Assembly (NCBI RefSeq): GCF_900116515.1
Contig: NZ_FPBA01000004.1
Location: 62,001 to 126,000 of the forward strand
Source of the DNA: Geodermatophilus amargosae
GTDB taxonomy: Bacteria > Actinomycetota > Actinomycetes > Mycobacteriales > Geodermatophilaceae
Direction: 5' to 3'
DNA length: 64,000 nt
Under the pieces are notes generated by a model. That model was not told the DNA's origin, ran no database searches, and worked only from the letters and a program-made list of their open reading frames with translations. Numbering within the stretch: the first letter of the stretch is position 1; the number at the start of each line of letters is the position of its first letter. The position numbers and the translations under genes are program-made. Shown here in pieces: positions 18,675 through 28,325 of this stretch.

Positions 18675-21524
18675 ATGTCCAGCCCCGCCGAGCGGTACGC
18701 GGCTGCCCGGCGGCGCAGCGCGCACCCGACCCTGGCCGACTTCACGTCCGAGCTCGGCTTCTCCCTCGACCCGTTCCAGGTCGAGGCCTGCGAGGCGCTC
18801 GACGAGGGTGCCGGGGTGCTGGTGTGCGCGCCCACCGGGGCCGGCAAGACCGTCGTCGGCGAGTTCGCGGTGCACAAGGCGCTGGCCGAGGGGCGCAAGG
18901 CCTTCTACACGACGCCGATCAAGGCGCTGTCCAACCAGAAGTACAACGACCTGGTCGACCGCTACGGCGCCGACCGGGTCGGCCTGCTGACCGGCGACAA
19001 CGCCGTCAACGGCGACGCCCCGGTGGTGGTGATGACCACCGAGGTGCTGCGCAACATGCTCTACGCGGACTCGCCGGCCATCGACGGCCTCGGCTACGTG
19101 GTCATGGACGAGGTGCACTACCTCGCCGACCGCTTCCGCGGCGCCGTGTGGGAGGAGGTGATCATCCACCTGCCGGCGTCGGTGACCCTGGTGTCGCTGT
19201 CGGCCACGGTGAGCAACGCCGAGGAGTTCGCCGACTGGCTGGTCACCGTCCGCGGGCACACCCGGGTCGTCGTCAGCGAGGTCCGGCCGATCCCGCTGTG
19301 GCAGCACATGCTCGTCGGCAACCGGGTGTTCGACCTGTTCAGCCTGCGCCCCGCGGCCCATGCCGCCGAGTCGGGCGAGACCCCGCGCACCCTGTCCACC
19401 CGCGACCGCGGCGCCAGCGTCGTCGACCCCGAGCTCGTGCGGTTCGTGCGCGAGTACGAGCGGCGGTTGGACACGTGGGGCGGCGGCGGCAACGGCGGCT
19501 CGCGGCGGGACCGCGACTGGCACAAGCCCCGCTACCGGCCGCCGGCGCGCTCGGAGGTGGTCGAGCGCCTCGACCGCGCCGGGCTGCTGCCGGCGATCAC
19601 CTTCATCTTCAGCCGCAACGGCTGCGACGCCGCCGTCGCGCAGTGCCTGCAGTCGGGGCTGCGGCTGACCGACGAGTCAGAGCGGGCCGAGATCGCCCGG
19701 ATCGTCGACGAGCGCACCGGCAGCCTGCCCGACGAGGACCTGCACGTCCTCGGCTTCTGGGAGTGGCGCGAGGGGCTGCTCGCCGGGCTGGCGGCCCACC
19801 ACGCCGGCCTGGTGCCGGCGTTCAAGGAGACCGTCGAGGAGTGCTTCGTCCGCGGCCTGGTCAAGGCCGTGTTCGCCACCGAGACCCTCGCGCTGGGCAT
19901 CAACATGCCGGCCCGCACCGTGGTGCTCGAGCGGCTGGTCAAGTGGAACGGCGAGGGGCACGTCGACGTCACGCCGGGGGAGTACACCCAGCTCACCGGG
20001 CGGGCCGGACGGCGCGGCATCGACGTGGAGGGGCACGCCGTCGTCGTGTGGGCGCCGGGGATGGACCCCTCCGTCGTCGCCGGGCTGGCCAGCACGCGCA
20101 CCTATCCGCTGCGCTCGTCGTTCCGGCCCAGCTACAACATGGCGGTCAACCTGGTCGGCTCCTCCGGCCGGGCCCGCGCCCGCGAGCTGCTGGCCTCCTC
20201 CTTCGCCCAGTTCCAGGCCGACCGCTCGGTGGTGGGCCTGGCCCGGCAGGCGGCCCGCTCCGAGCGCGACGCGGAGAAGTGCGCCGCCGAGATGGCCAGT
20301 GAGGGCGGCGACGTCCTGGCCTACGCCCGGCTGCGGCGGGAGATCGCCGACCGCGAGAGGGAGCTCTCCCGCGACTCGCAGGCCAAGCGCCGCATCGAGG
20401 CCGCCGACGCGCTGGCGGCGCTGCGCCCCGGCGACGTCATCCGGGTGCCCTCGGGCCGCCGCCAGGGCCTGGCCGTCGTCCTCGATCCCGGCATCACCGA
20501 CCTCACCGACCCGCGGCCGCTGGTGCTCACCGAGGACAAGTGGGCCGGGCGGCTGGGCAGCGTGGACTTCCCGACGCCGGTCACCGCGCTGGCCCGGGTC
20601 CGGGTGCCGAAGAACTTCAACCACCGAAGCCCGCACGCCCGCCGCGACCTCGCCTCGACGCTGCGCTCGGCCCGGCTGGAGAACGACCTCGGCGCGCGGC
20701 GGGTCAAGAACCGCTCCGCGGCCGCCGACGACCCCGTGCTGCACGACCTGCGCCGCGCGGTGCGCAACCACCCGGTGCACGCGCTGACTGGCCGGGAGGA
20801 GCGGGTCCGCTCCGCCGAGCGGTACCTGCGCGCGGTCGCCGACGCCGAGGCCACGCACCGCAAGATGGCCGAACGGACCGGCTCGCTGACACGGCTGTTC
20901 GACCGCACCTGCGACGTCCTCGAGGAGCTCGGCTACCTGGTGCCCGAGGTGGTGCCGCTGGTGCCGGCCGACACCGAGGAGCCCACCCCCGTCGACGACG
21001 TCCCCCGGGTCACCGAGGAGGGACGGCGGCTGGCGCGGATCTGGTCGGAGGCCGACCTCCTGGTCGCCGAGTGCCTGCGCGCCGGCGTGTGGCGCGGGCT
21101 GGGCCCGGCCGAGCTCGCCGCGGTGGTGTCGACGCTGGTCTTCGAGGCGCGGCGGGAGACGCCCGGCCAGCCCGCGGTCCCGGCCGGCAAGGTGGGCGGC
21201 GCGATCGCCGAGATGCGCGGCATCCGCGCCCGCCTGCAGGACGTGGAGCTCGACCGCGGCCTGCCCGCCAGCCGCGACCTCGACCTCGGCTTCGCCTGGG
21301 CCGCCTACCGCTGGGCCGACGGGCAGAGCCTCGACCGGGTGCTCGCCGGCGCCGAGCAGGCCGGCACCGAGTTGTCCGGCGGCGACTTCGTCCGTTGGGC
21401 GCGCCAGCTCGTCGACCTGCTCGACCAGCTGGCCAAGGTGGCCGACGAGACGGTGGCCGGCGTGGCCCGCGCCGCGGTGGGCCGGGTCCGGCGCGGCGTG
21501 GTCGCGGTGGCCGTCAGCGGCTGA
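18675..21524 (+). CDS. helY: Ski2-like DEAD/DEAH-box helicase HelY
   Basis: A 949-residue RNA/DNA helicase of the Ski2/Mtr4 type found next to tatAC in actinobacteria. Walker A is APTGAGKT near residue 57; the DEVH box is VMDEVHYL. The second RecA-like domain has the [12 protein letters not shown] motif, and a DSHCT-type C-terminal domain closes the protein. An Arg/Gly linker ([14 protein letters not shown]) lies between the RecA domains. The ATG at 18675 is supported by the hexamer and by family length. Substrate and role are not shown by sequence. Confidence 0.93.
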   Translation: MSSPAERYAAARRRSAHPTLADFTSELGFSLDPFQVEACEALDEGAGVLVCAPTGAGKTVVGEFAVHKALAEGRKAFYTTPIKALSNQKYNDLVDRYGADRVGLLTGDNAVNGDAPVVVMTTEVLRNMLYADSPAIDGLGYVVMDEVHYLADRFRGAVWEEVIIHLPASVTLVSLSATVSNAEEFADWLVTVRGHTRVVVSEVRPIPLWQHMLVGNRVFDLFSLRPAAHAAESGETPRTLSTRDRGASVVDPELVRFVREYERRLDTWGGGGNGGSRRDRDWHKPRYRPPARSEVVERLDRAGLLPAITFIFSRNGCDAAVAQCLQSGLRLTDESERAEIARIVDERTGSLPDEDLHVLGFWEWREGLLAGLAAHHAGLVPAFKETVEECFVRGLVKAVFATETLALGINMPARTVVLERLVKWNGEGHVDVTPGEYTQLTGRAGRRGIDVEGHAVVVWAPGMDPSVVAGLASTRTYPLRSSFRPSYNMAVNLVGSSGRARARELLASSFAQFQADRSVVGLARQAARSERDAEKCAAEMASEGGDVLAYARLRREIADRERELSRDSQAKRRIEAADALAALRPGDVIRVPSGRRQGLAVVLDPGITDLTDPRPLVLTEDKWAGRLGSVDFPTPVTALARVRVPKNFNHRSPHARRDLASTLRSARLENDLGARRVKNRSAAADDPVLHDLRRAVRNHPVHALTGREERVRSAERYLRAVADAEATHRKMAERTGSLTRLFDRTCDVLEELGYLVPEVVPLVPADTEEPTPVDDVPRVTEEGRRLARIWSEADLLVAECLRAGVWRGLGPAELAAVVSTLVFEARRETPGQPAVPAGKVGGAIAEMRGIRARLQDVELDRGLPASRDLDLGFAWAAYRWADGQSLDRVLAGAEQAGTELSGGDFVRWARQLVDLLDQLAKVADETVAGVARAAVGRVRRGVVAVAVSG

Positions 21525-21687
21525 CCCCGCGGGTGCCTGCCGGCGGCGCTCCCGCCCCCCGACCCGGGTGGGCGACCACGGCGCGCGGGGGCTGCCGGAG
21601 GGCTCCCGTGGTGCACAATCCCCCCGCTCCCGTGACGCAGTGTCATGGGAGGACCCGTCCGGGTCGACGGAACGAGCAGGAGCGACG

Positions 21688-22329
21688 ATGACCAACCCCC
21701 CGCAGGGTGGCCAGCCGGGGCAGTACGGGCAGCCGGGGCAGTACGGCCAGCCGGGCCAGTACGGGCAGCCCGGGCAGTACGGCCAGCCGGGTGGTGGGCA
21801 GTACGGGCAGCCCGGGCAGTACGGCCAGCCCGGCGGCTACGGCCAGCCGGGGCAGCAGCCGGGCCAGTACGGCCAGCAGCCCGGTCAGTACGGGCAGCAG
21901 CCGGGGCAGTACGCCCAGCCGGGTCAGTACGGCCAGCAGCCCGGGCAGTACGGCCAGCAGCCCGGCCAGTACGGGCAGCCGGGGCAGTACGGCCGGCCCT
22001 ACGGTCAGCAGCCGCAGAAGAAGTCGCGGACCGGGCTGATCATCGGCCTGGTCGCGCTCGCCGTCGTCGTCATCGCCGCGGCGATCATCCTGCCGATCGT
22101 GCTCGGCCAGGACGTGCTCGACCGGTCCCGGGCCGAGGAGGACATCGCCACGCAGTTCGAGGAGACCTACGGCACGCCCGTCGACGTCACCTGCGACGAC
22201 GAGATGGTCGTGGAGAACGGCGCCACCTACGAGTGCACCGGCCGGACCGACGACGGCGAGGACGTGACGCTGCAGGTCGCGATCACCGACGCGGACTCGG
22301 CGGCCTACACGTGGGAGGTCGCCTCCTAG
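21688..22329 (+). CDS. DUF4333 membrane protein with GQPGQY repeats
   Basis: A 213-residue protein. Residues 5-107 are a low-complexity cytoplasmic region of about 20 units based on Gly-Gln-Pro-Gly-Gln-Tyr and its Gln-Gln variants. One membrane helix follows ([23 protein letters not shown]), then an exported DUF4333 domain with its two cysteines ([19 protein letters not shown]). AGGAG is the ribosome binding site. Such Pro/Gln/Tyr-rich tails occur on several actinobacterial envelope proteins and may promote self-association; the function is unknown. Confidence 0.85.
   Translation: MTNPPQGGQPGQYGQPGQYGQPGQYGQPGQYGQPGGGQYGQPGQYGQPGGYGQPGQQPGQYGQQPGQYGQQPGQYAQPGQYGQQPGQYGQQPGQYGQPGQYGRPYGQQPQKKSRTGLIIGLVALAVVVIAAAIILPIVLGQDVLDRSRAEEDIATQFEETYGTPVDVTCDDEMVVENGATYECTGRTDDGEDVTLQVAITDADSAAYTWEVAS
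21700..22020 (+). repeat. Tandem repeats encoding Gly-Gln-Pro-Gly-Gln-Tyr
   Basis: Short in-frame repeats of about 15-18 bp (forms of GGGCAGCCGGGCCAGTACGG) with synonymous changes. This is a coding minisatellite that can change length by slippage. It is not a CRISPR array: there are no spacers. Confidence 0.8.
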
Positions 22330-22363
22330 CGGCGCGCCCCCTGACGAGGTGGCCGGCCGCCGC

Positions 22364-23290
22364 TCACTCCAACGCGTCGGCCGGCCACCCCAGGGCCGCA
22401 CCCAGCCGGCCCAGCGACGACCGCAGCCCGTGTGCGTCGGCCAGCGCGGCCAGCGCCCCGGGGTCCGCCGGGCGGCGGGGCAGCGCCCCCTCCACCGCCG
22501 GCATGTCGATGTCGCGCGCCACGGCCACCACCACCGGCGCCGCGTCGAGGTAGTCCCCGCCCGCGTGCAGCCGCTTCAGCACCGCCGCGGTGAGCGGCGC
22601 CCTGGGCACCACGGTCCGCGCCGCGGCCGCCCGGATGCCCGCCAGGTCGCCGAACTCGGTGATCAGCGCCGCCGCGGTCTTCGCCCCGACGCCCGCCACC
22701 CCCGGCAGGCCGTCGCTGGGGTCCCCGCGCAGCACCGCGAAGTCGGCGTAGGAGCGCCCCGGGATCCCGTACTTCGCCGCCACCGCCGCCTCGTCGACCA
22801 CCTCGATGTCGGCGATGCCCCGGGCGGTGTAGAGCACCCGGACGCCGCGGGCGTCGTCGACGAGCTGGAAGAGGTCCCGGTCCCCGGTGACGACGTCGAC
22901 CGGCCCCCGCGCGCGGGTGGCCAGCGTGCCGATGACGTCGTCGGCCTCGTAGCCCGGCGCCCCGACCCGGGTGATGCCGGCCGCGGCGAGCACGTCGACC
23001 AGCACCGGCACCTGCGGCCCCAGCTCGTCGGGCGTCTCCTCACCGCCGTCGGAGGAGAGCCGGTGCGCCTTGTAGGACGGCAGCGCCTCGACGCGGAACG
23101 CCGGGCGCCAGTCGTCGTCCCAGCAGGCGACCAGCCGGTCGGGGGAGTGGGCGGTGAGCAGCCGGGCGGTCATGTCCAGGAAGCCGCGGACGGCGTTGAC
23201 CGGGCGGCCGTCGGGCGAGGTCACGCTGGTCGGGACGCCGTAGAAGGCCCGGAAGTAGAGGCTCGCGGCGTCGAGCAGCATCGTCGTCAC
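22364..23290 (-). CDS. 5'-3' exonuclease (Pol I N-terminal / FEN-like)
   Basis: A 308-residue stand-alone 5' nuclease. LLDAASLYFRAFYGVP opens the fold, PSYKAHR and GYEADDVIGTLA carry conserved basic and acidic residues, and VVTGDRDLFQLV plus the helix-hairpin-helix GLPGVAGVGAKTAAALI complete the metal and DNA binding set. It is expected to remove flaps or primers. Start GTG 23290 is chosen (ATG 23281 also possible) because upstream codons are not family-like. It is divergent from the peptidase gene. Confidence 0.88.
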   Translation of the reverse strand: MTTMLLDAASLYFRAFYGVPTSVTSPDGRPVNAVRGFLDMTARLLTAHSPDRLVACWDDDWRPAFRVEALPSYKAHRLSSDGGEETPDELGPQVPVLVDVLAAAGITRVGAPGYEADDVIGTLATRARGPVDVVTGDRDLFQLVDDARGVRVLYTARGIADIEVVDEAAVAAKYGIPGRSYADFAVLRGDPSDGLPGVAGVGAKTAAALITEFGDLAGIRAAAARTVVPRAPLTAAVLKRLHAGGDYLDAAPVVVAVARDIDMPAVEGALPRRPADPGALAALADAHGLRSSLGRLGAALGWPADALE

Positions 23291-23346
23291 GGGCGGGGAC
23301 GGTAACGGTCCGGGAAACCCCGGCGGGAGCGGCCGGTGCCCGGGGT

Positions 23347-23352
23347 TAGTGT
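23347..23352 (+). promoter_or_regulatory. Predicted leaderless -10 of the M24 peptidase gene
   Basis: TAGTGT lies 6 nt before the GTG at 23359. Confidence 0.5.
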
Positions 23353-23358
23353 CCCGGC

Positions 23359-24498
23359 GTGGCAAGCAGCGCGGGGGCCCTCGTCAGCATCGACCGCGTG
23401 TACGCCGCGCGCAGCGTCGCCGCCGAGCTCGGCGTCGACGTCCTGGTCCTCACACCGGGCTCGGACCTGCGTTACCTGTGCGGCTACGACGCCCACGCCA
23501 TGGAGCGGCTGACCGCCCTGGTCGTCCCCCGCTCCGGGGAGCCGCTGCTCGTCGTCCCCCGGCTCGAGGCGCCGATGGTCGACGCCAGCCCGGCCGGCGC
23601 GCTCGACCTGGAGGTGCGCGCCTGGGACGAGACCGACGACGCCTTCGCCGTCCTCGCGCGGGAGGTGACCGCCCGGCTGGGCGCCGCCCCCGCGCGGGTG
23701 GCGGTGGGGGCGCGGACCTGGGCCGAGCACGCGCTCGGCGTGCACCGGGCGATCCCCGGCTCGGCGCTGGAGCTGGCCACGCCGGTGCTCGACCGGCTGC
23801 GGATGGTCAAGACGCCGGCCGAGGTGGAGGAGCTCGCCCTCGCCGGAGCCGCCATCGACCGGGTGCACGCGCGGATGGGGGAGTGGCTGCGCGTGGGCCG
23901 CAGCGAGGCCGACGTGGGCGCGGACATCGCCGCGGCCATCCTCGCCGAGGGGCACGTGGGCGTGGACTTCACGATCGTCGGGTCCGGCCCGAACGGCGCC
24001 AGCCCGCACCACGAGCTCTCCGACCGGGTCGTGGCGGCCGGCGACCTCGTCGTCGTCGACATCGGCGGGGAGACCGCCACGGGCTACCGCTCCGACTGCA
24101 CCCGCACCTACGTCGTCGGCGGGCAGCCCGACGCCGAGGTGTCCGAGTGGTACGCGGTCCTGCAGGAGGCGCAGGAGGCCGCCGTCGCCGCCGTGCGGCC
24201 CGGCGTGACCGCCGAGGAGGTCGACGCCGTCGCCCGCGACCGGATCGCCGCCGCCGGGTGGGGCGGGCACTTCATCCACCGCACCGGCCACGGCATCGGC
24301 CTGGACACCCACGAGGCGCCCTACATCGTCGCGGGCAACGACCTGCCGCTGGAGTCGGGCATGGCCTTCTCCGTCGAGCCGGGCATCTACCTCGCCGGGC
24401 GCTGCGGCGCGCGCATCGAGGACATCGTGGTCTGCACCGACGACGGCGTCCGCACGCTGAACGAGGGTCCCCGTGAGCTCGTCGTCCTCCCCGGCTGA
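23359..24498 (+). CDS. M24 family Xaa-Pro dipeptidase/aminopeptidase
   Basis: A 379-residue two-domain metallopeptidase that trims X-Pro peptides. The creatinase-like N-domain runs to about 150. The pita-bread catalytic domain follows with metal ligands visible in VVVDIGGETATGYRSDCTRTY (two Asp), HRTGHGIGLDTHE (His), and FSVEPGIYL and ARIEDIVV (two Glu). It can take over peptides made by the proteasome, but that link is inference. The 3' end overlaps the Lrp-type regulator by 26 nt. Confidence 0.9.
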   Translation: MASSAGALVSIDRVYAARSVAAELGVDVLVLTPGSDLRYLCGYDAHAMERLTALVVPRSGEPLLVVPRLEAPMVDASPAGALDLEVRAWDETDDAFAVLAREVTARLGAAPARVAVGARTWAEHALGVHRAIPGSALELATPVLDRLRMVKTPAEVEELALAGAAIDRVHARMGEWLRVGRSEADVGADIAAAILAEGHVGVDFTIVGSGPNGASPHHELSDRVVAAGDLVVVDIGGETATGYRSDCTRTYVVGGQPDAEVSEWYAVLQEAQEAAVAAVRPGVTAEEVDAVARDRIAAAGWGGHFIHRTGHGIGLDTHEAPYIVAGNDLPLESGMAFSVEPGIYLAGRCGARIEDIVVCTDDGVRTLNEGPRELVVLPG

Positions 24499-24940
24499 GC
24501 ACACCGCCGACGTCGACCGGGCGCTGCTGGCCGCCCTGGTGCGCGACGGGCGGGCCAGCTACACCGAGCTCGCCGAGCGGGTGGGGCTGTCGGTGTCGGC
24601 GGTGCACCAGCGGGTGCGCCGGCTCGAGCAGCGCGGCCTGATCACCGGCTACCGGGCCACGGTCGACGCGCGGCAGGTGGGCGCGGGGCTCACCGCGTTC
24701 GTCTCGATCACGCCGTTGGACCAGGCGCAGGCCGACGACGCCCCGGCCAAGCTCATGCACCTCGACGCCATCGAGGCCTGCTACTCGGTGGCGGGGGTGG
24801 AGAGCTACCTGCTCAAGGTGCGCGTGGCCTCCCCGGAGGCGCTGGAGGCGCTGCTGCGCGACATCCGCACCACCGCCAACGTGGCCACCCGCACGACCGT
24901 CGTCCTCTCGACCTTCTACGAGGACCGTCCTCCCGTCTGA
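24473..24940 (+). CDS. Lrp/AsnC family transcriptional regulator
   Basis: 155 residues: N-terminal helix-turn-helix (about 12-60, LLAALVRDGRASYTELAERVGLSVSAVHQRVRRLEQRGLITGY) and a RAM ligand-binding domain (about 75-150). Such proteins sense amino acids and form octamers. The GTG start lies inside the last codons of the peptidase gene in another frame, so translation is coupled. It probably tunes amino-acid or peptide use; the effector is unknown. Confidence 0.9.
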   Translation: MSSSSSPAEHTADVDRALLAALVRDGRASYTELAERVGLSVSAVHQRVRRLEQRGLITGYRATVDARQVGAGLTAFVSITPLDQAQADDAPAKLMHLDAIEACYSVAGVESYLLKVRVASPEALEALLRDIRTTANVATRTTVVLSTFYEDRPPV

Positions 24941-24955
24941 GCCCTCCCCGGCCGC

Positions 24956-25894
24956 GTGACCCGGCAGGGTGGCCCGGTGACCGTCTGGGCTGCCGCAGCG
25001 CAGGAGCCCGGCCTGCAGCTGGCCCGCGGGGTGGGCGACCACCTGCCCGGCACCGTGCTGGCCCTGACCGCGGCGCTGCTGTTCGGGCTGGGCTCGGTGC
25101 TCCAGCACGAGGCCGCGGCGCGGGTCGCGGTCGACGGGCGGCTGCCGGTGCGGGCGATGCTCCGCCGGCGCACCTGGCTGCTGGGCCAGGCGGCGACGAC
25201 GGCCGGGACGGGGGCACAGGTGGCGGCGCTCGCCCTGGCGCCGGTCTCGCTGGTGCAACCGCTGCTGGCCGCGGCGCTGGTGGCCGCCCTCGCCGTCCGC
25301 ACCGTGCGCACGAGGATCCCGCCGACCCGGGTGGAGGTGATCGGGGCGGGGCTGACCGTCGCGGGGATCGCGGTCTTCGTGGCAGCGGCCCGCCCCGGCC
25401 CCGCGGCCCTCGACAGGTCACCGCCCGGGTGGGCGGTCGTGGCCGCCGTCGTGGCGGTCACGCTGGCCGTCGCGCTCACCGCCCGGCTCGGTGCCGGCCG
25501 GGGCGCCGCCCTCACCTGCGGCGTCACCGGAGGCCTGGCCGCCGGGGTGGCGGCGGTCCTGGTCGCCGCAGGGCTCACCGTGGTGTCGGCCGCCGGGGTG
25601 GCCGCCGCGCTCGGCCGGCCCGAGGTGTGGGGCGCCGTCGTGGCCGGGGTGGTCTCCCAGGTGGGCGCCCAGCAGGCCTACGGGCGCGGATCGCTGAGCG
25701 CGTCCCTGCCGGCGCTCGCGGTCCTGGACCCGCTGGCCGCGGTGCCGGCGGCCAGGCTGCTGCTGGGGGAGCACCTCGAGCCCGGGCACGCCGTGGTGTG
25801 GGGGCCGGCGGGGCTGGTCGCCGTCCTCGGGATCGTCCTGCTCACCCGCAGCAGCGGGCCGTCTCAGCGGCCGGGAGCGGCGGTCCGTCGCTGA
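24956..25894 (+). CDS. EamA-like multi-pass transporter
   Basis: A 312-residue protein with about nine or ten hydrophobic helices arranged as two similar halves, as in the drug/metabolite transporter superfamily. Recognisable segments include LTAALLFGLGSVLQHEAAAR and the second-half GVVSQVGAQQAYGRGSLSASLPALAVLDPLAAV. Start GTG 24956 or GTG 24977. The substrate is unknown. Confidence 0.75.
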   Translation: MTRQGGPVTVWAAAAQEPGLQLARGVGDHLPGTVLALTAALLFGLGSVLQHEAAARVAVDGRLPVRAMLRRRTWLLGQAATTAGTGAQVAALALAPVSLVQPLLAAALVAALAVRTVRTRIPPTRVEVIGAGLTVAGIAVFVAAARPGPAALDRSPPGWAVVAAVVAVTLAVALTARLGAGRGAALTCGVTGGLAAGVAAVLVAAGLTVVSAAGVAAALGRPEVWGAVVAGVVSQVGAQQAYGRGSLSASLPALAVLDPLAAVPAARLLLGEHLEPGHAVVWGPAGLVAVLGIVLLTRSSGPSQRPGAAVRR

Positions 25895-25932
25895 CCGGAC
25901 GATCCCGTCCTCCGACACCTCACTCGACATGT

Positions 25933-25950
25933 GCCGTTATCCCTAACGGC
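25933..25950. repeat. Palindromic relative of the 17-bp motif
   Basis: GCCGTTA-TCCC-TAACGGC is a perfect 7+7 inverted repeat. One half plus the centre reads GTTATCCCTAAC, one base from the GTTATCCCCAAC core of the intergenic motif. It sits about 95 bp upstream of the radical SAM gene. Confidence 0.55.
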
Positions 25951-26021
25951 AACGCGCGAAAACCGGTGGGCGCGTCGAGGACGGGGAGAACGCAACGACA
26001 GCGGTACCACTGGACAGCGCG

Positions 26022-26037
26022 TCGAACACGTGTTCGC
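26022..26037. promoter_or_regulatory. LexA (SOS) box upstream of the radical SAM gene
   Basis: TCGAACACGTGTTCGC contains a perfect 14-bp palindrome and matches the actinobacterial SOS box TCGAAC-N4-GTTCGA at all but the last base. It ends 9 nt before the ATG, where LexA would block transcription or initiation. Confidence 0.8.
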
Positions 26038-26046
26038 ATCGAGGGC

Positions 26047-28206
26047 ATGAGGTGGGACGCCCGACGGCTCGACGCCGACGACGAGTCGCTGCTGCCGGGC
26101 ATGCCGAGCCTGCGCGGACTGCTGCGGAGCGTGGAGGTGCCCGAGTTCCCCGGTGTGACGATGCACGAGGTGCTCTGCCGGTCGGCGCTCAACCCCGTGC
26201 CCGAGGGCTCACGGATGCCGTTCTCGCACACGATCAACCCGTACAGGGGCTGCCTCCATCAGTGCGTGTACTGCCTCGCTGGGGACACGCGCATCCTCAT
26301 GGCAGACGGCAGCCAGCGGCCGATCTCGGAGCTGCGGGTGGGGGACCGCATCATCGGTACCGAGCGTCGTGGCACCTACCGGCACTACGTGGAGACCGAG
26401 GTGCTCGCCCACTGGGGCACCGTCAAGCCGGCGCACCGGGTGACCCTGGCTGACGGGACCGAGCTCACGGCGAGCGGGGACCACCGGTTCCTCACCCGCC
26501 GTGGCTGGAAGTACGTCACCGGCACGACGTCCGGCCGGGAGCGGCGACCGCACCTGACCACCAACGACGAGCTCATGGGCTTCGGGCGGACAGGGGTGTC
26601 CCTCGTCGTCTGTGCGGAGTACCGGCGGGGCTACCTGGCCGGGATGATCCGCGGGGACGGACACCTCGGCGTCGATCACCACGAGCGACCCGGGCGTACC
26701 CACGACGATCACCACCGGTTCCGCCTGGCGCTGGTCGACGAGGAGGGTCTCGACCGCACCCAGGCGTTCCTCGCCGAGGAGGGCATCCGCACGGACCGCT
26801 TCGACTTCGCGGGGGCTGTCGGGGCGAGACGGGCGATACGGGCCATCCGGGCGTCCTCGTCGGCCGCCGTCGGCCGCATCGCCGACCTCGTCGCATGGCC
26901 TGGTCAGCCGACCGCGGCGTGGCAGCGGGGCTTCCTCGCGGGGATCTTCGACGCCGAGGGCAGTCGCAGTGGGGGAGCGCTGAGGGTCAGCAACACCGAT
27001 CCGGAGATCCTCGAGCGCACCCGGAACGCGCTGTCCGGCCTGGACTTCGACGCCGTCGTCGAGGACCGGCGGCGCGACGACGGTCTCGCCACCGTCCGTG
27101 TCCGGGGTGGCCTGCGCGAACACATGCGCTTCGTCCACCTGGTCGACCCCGCGATCCGCCGGAGGTGCGGTGTCGAGGGCATCGCGGTCGAGAGCGATGC
27201 CGCGCTCCAGGTGGTCGACCTGCAGGCGCTGGGCCTGGAGATGCCCATGTTCGACATCACGACCGGGACCGGCGACTTCGTCGCCGACGGGGTGATCAGC
27301 CACAACTGCTTCGCCCGTTCGACGCACGAGTGGCTGGACCTGGACGCCGGCCGGGACTTCGACACGCAGATCGTCGTCAAGACCAACCTCGTCGAGGTCC
27401 TGCGCAGGGAGCTGGCGAAGCCGTCGTGGAAGCGCCGGCACGTCGCGCTCGGCACCAACACCGACCCCTACCAGCGCGCCGAGGGCCGCTACCGGCTGAT
27501 GCCCGGCGTCATCCGGGCGCTGGCCGACTCCGGGACGCCGCTCTCCATCCTCACCAAGGGCACGCTGGCCCGCCGCGACCTGCCGTTGCTGGCCGGCGCC
27601 GCGAAGGACGTCCCGGTCGGCTTCGGTGTCTCCCTGGCCGTCTGGGACGACGACCTGCACGCGAGCCTCGAGCCGGGCGTGCCGTCGCCGCGCGCCCGAC
27701 TGGACCTGGTGCGGGCGGTCACCGACGCCGGCCTGCCCTGCGGCGTCTTCCTCGCCCCGGTGCTGCCCGGCCTCACCGACCGGCAGTCCGACCTCGACAC
27801 GGCCCTCGGCGCGATCGCCGAGGCCGGCGCCACCGGCGTCACCGTGGTCCCGCTGCACCTGCGCCCGGGCGCGCGCGAGTGGTTCTCCGCCTGGCTGACC
27901 CGCGAGCACCCGTCCCTGGTCGGGCGCTACCGGCAGCTCTACCGCGGCGGCGCCTACGTGCCGGCCGAGTACCGGGCGTGGCTCGCCGAGCGCGTGACGC
28001 CGCTGCTGCGCCGGCACGGGCTCGACGGCCGGCCCGGGGGAGCGGCCCGGGGCGCCGAGGCCTCCTCCGGCGTCCCCGGCGACGACGAGGCGGCCTTCCC
28101 GGCCGGGAGCCTGCCGCCGGCCCGCGACGCCACCGAGCGCCCGCGCGGAGCCCGGGCGAGGAAGGCCCGCGCCGGCGACGTCCCCGGTCAGCTCGCGCTC
28201 ATCTGA
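26047..28206 (+). CDS. Rv2578c/SplB-like radical SAM protein with intein
   Basis: The precursor is 719 residues. Removing the 345-residue intein (residues 76-420) leaves a 374-residue radical SAM protein of the Rv2578c type, related to spore photoproduct lyase. The iron-sulfur motif CLHQCVYC is split: the intein sits directly before its third Cys, so the cofactor site exists only after splicing. The C-terminal ~60 residues are a charged low-complexity tail. The LexA box just upstream fits a DNA-damage role, and the mycobacterial homologue is recalled as damage-inducible. The ATG at 26047 directly follows this box; a longer upstream open frame is antisense-like and rejected. Confidence 0.9.
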   Translation: MRWDARRLDADDESLLPGMPSLRGLLRSVEVPEFPGVTMHEVLCRSALNPVPEGSRMPFSHTINPYRGCLHQCVYCLAGDTRILMADGSQRPISELRVGDRIIGTERRGTYRHYVETEVLAHWGTVKPAHRVTLADGTELTASGDHRFLTRRGWKYVTGTTSGRERRPHLTTNDELMGFGRTGVSLVVCAEYRRGYLAGMIRGDGHLGVDHHERPGRTHDDHHRFRLALVDEEGLDRTQAFLAEEGIRTDRFDFAGAVGARRAIRAIRASSSAAVGRIADLVAWPGQPTAAWQRGFLAGIFDAEGSRSGGALRVSNTDPEILERTRNALSGLDFDAVVEDRRRDDGLATVRVRGGLREHMRFVHLVDPAIRRRCGVEGIAVESDAALQVVDLQALGLEMPMFDITTGTGDFVADGVISHNCFARSTHEWLDLDAGRDFDTQIVVKTNLVEVLRRELAKPSWKRRHVALGTNTDPYQRAEGRYRLMPGVIRALADSGTPLSILTKGTLARRDLPLLAGAAKDVPVGFGVSLAVWDDDLHASLEPGVPSPRARLDLVRAVTDAGLPCGVFLAPVLPGLTDRQSDLDTALGAIAEAGATGVTVVPLHLRPGAREWFSAWLTREHPSLVGRYRQLYRGGAYVPAEYRAWLAERVTPLLRRHGLDGRPGGAARGAEASSGVPGDDEAAFPAGSLPPARDATERPRGARARKARAGDVPGQLALI
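26272..27306 (+). mobile_element. Intein with LAGLIDADG homing endonuclease
   Basis: A 345-residue protein intron. It starts with Cys in the classic block CLAGDTRILMADG, has the block-B-type SGDHRF with its His, and ends VISHN followed by Cys of the extein, all the residues needed for self-splicing. Two LAGLIDADG motifs (YLAGMIRGDG and FLAGIFDAEG) show an apparently complete homing endonuclease that can copy the element into intein-free alleles. Third-position GC is slightly lower than in the flanking extein. Confidence 0.93.
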
Positions 28207-28219
28207 GGCGTGGAAATGG

Positions 28220-28238
28220 TCAGGGAAGGCTGCCCTCA
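28220..28238. promoter_or_regulatory. IdeR/DtxR-like box 1
   Basis: TCAGGGAAGGCTGCCCTCA matches the IdeR consensus TTAGGTTAGGCTAACCTAA at about 12-13 of 19 positions. It is the weakest in symmetry of three candidates before the DUF1540 gene. Confidence 0.4.
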
Positions 28239-28266
28239 CAAGGAGGGATCGCAACCGGAATGGCGT

Positions 28267-28285
28267 GTGAGGAAGGATAGCCTCG
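28267..28285. promoter_or_regulatory. IdeR/DtxR-like box 2
   Basis: GTGAGGAAGGATAGCCTCG keeps the GAGG-N8-CCTC dyad and the central AGG-TA-CCT bases. It is weaker than box 3. Confidence 0.35.
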
Positions 28286-28325
28286 CCTGGTCCGGGAGCT
28301 GTTCGGCCCGCTGAACTGCCCGTAT

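Noticed and set aside
21700..22020. Possible CRISPR array in the GQPGQY region
   Set aside because: Repeats are short, contiguous and in frame with a gene; there are no unique spacers and no cas genes.
24956..25894. Insertion sequence or prophage boundary near the intein gene
   Set aside because: No transposase, terminal inverted repeats or target duplication found; the intein is the only mobile element with support.
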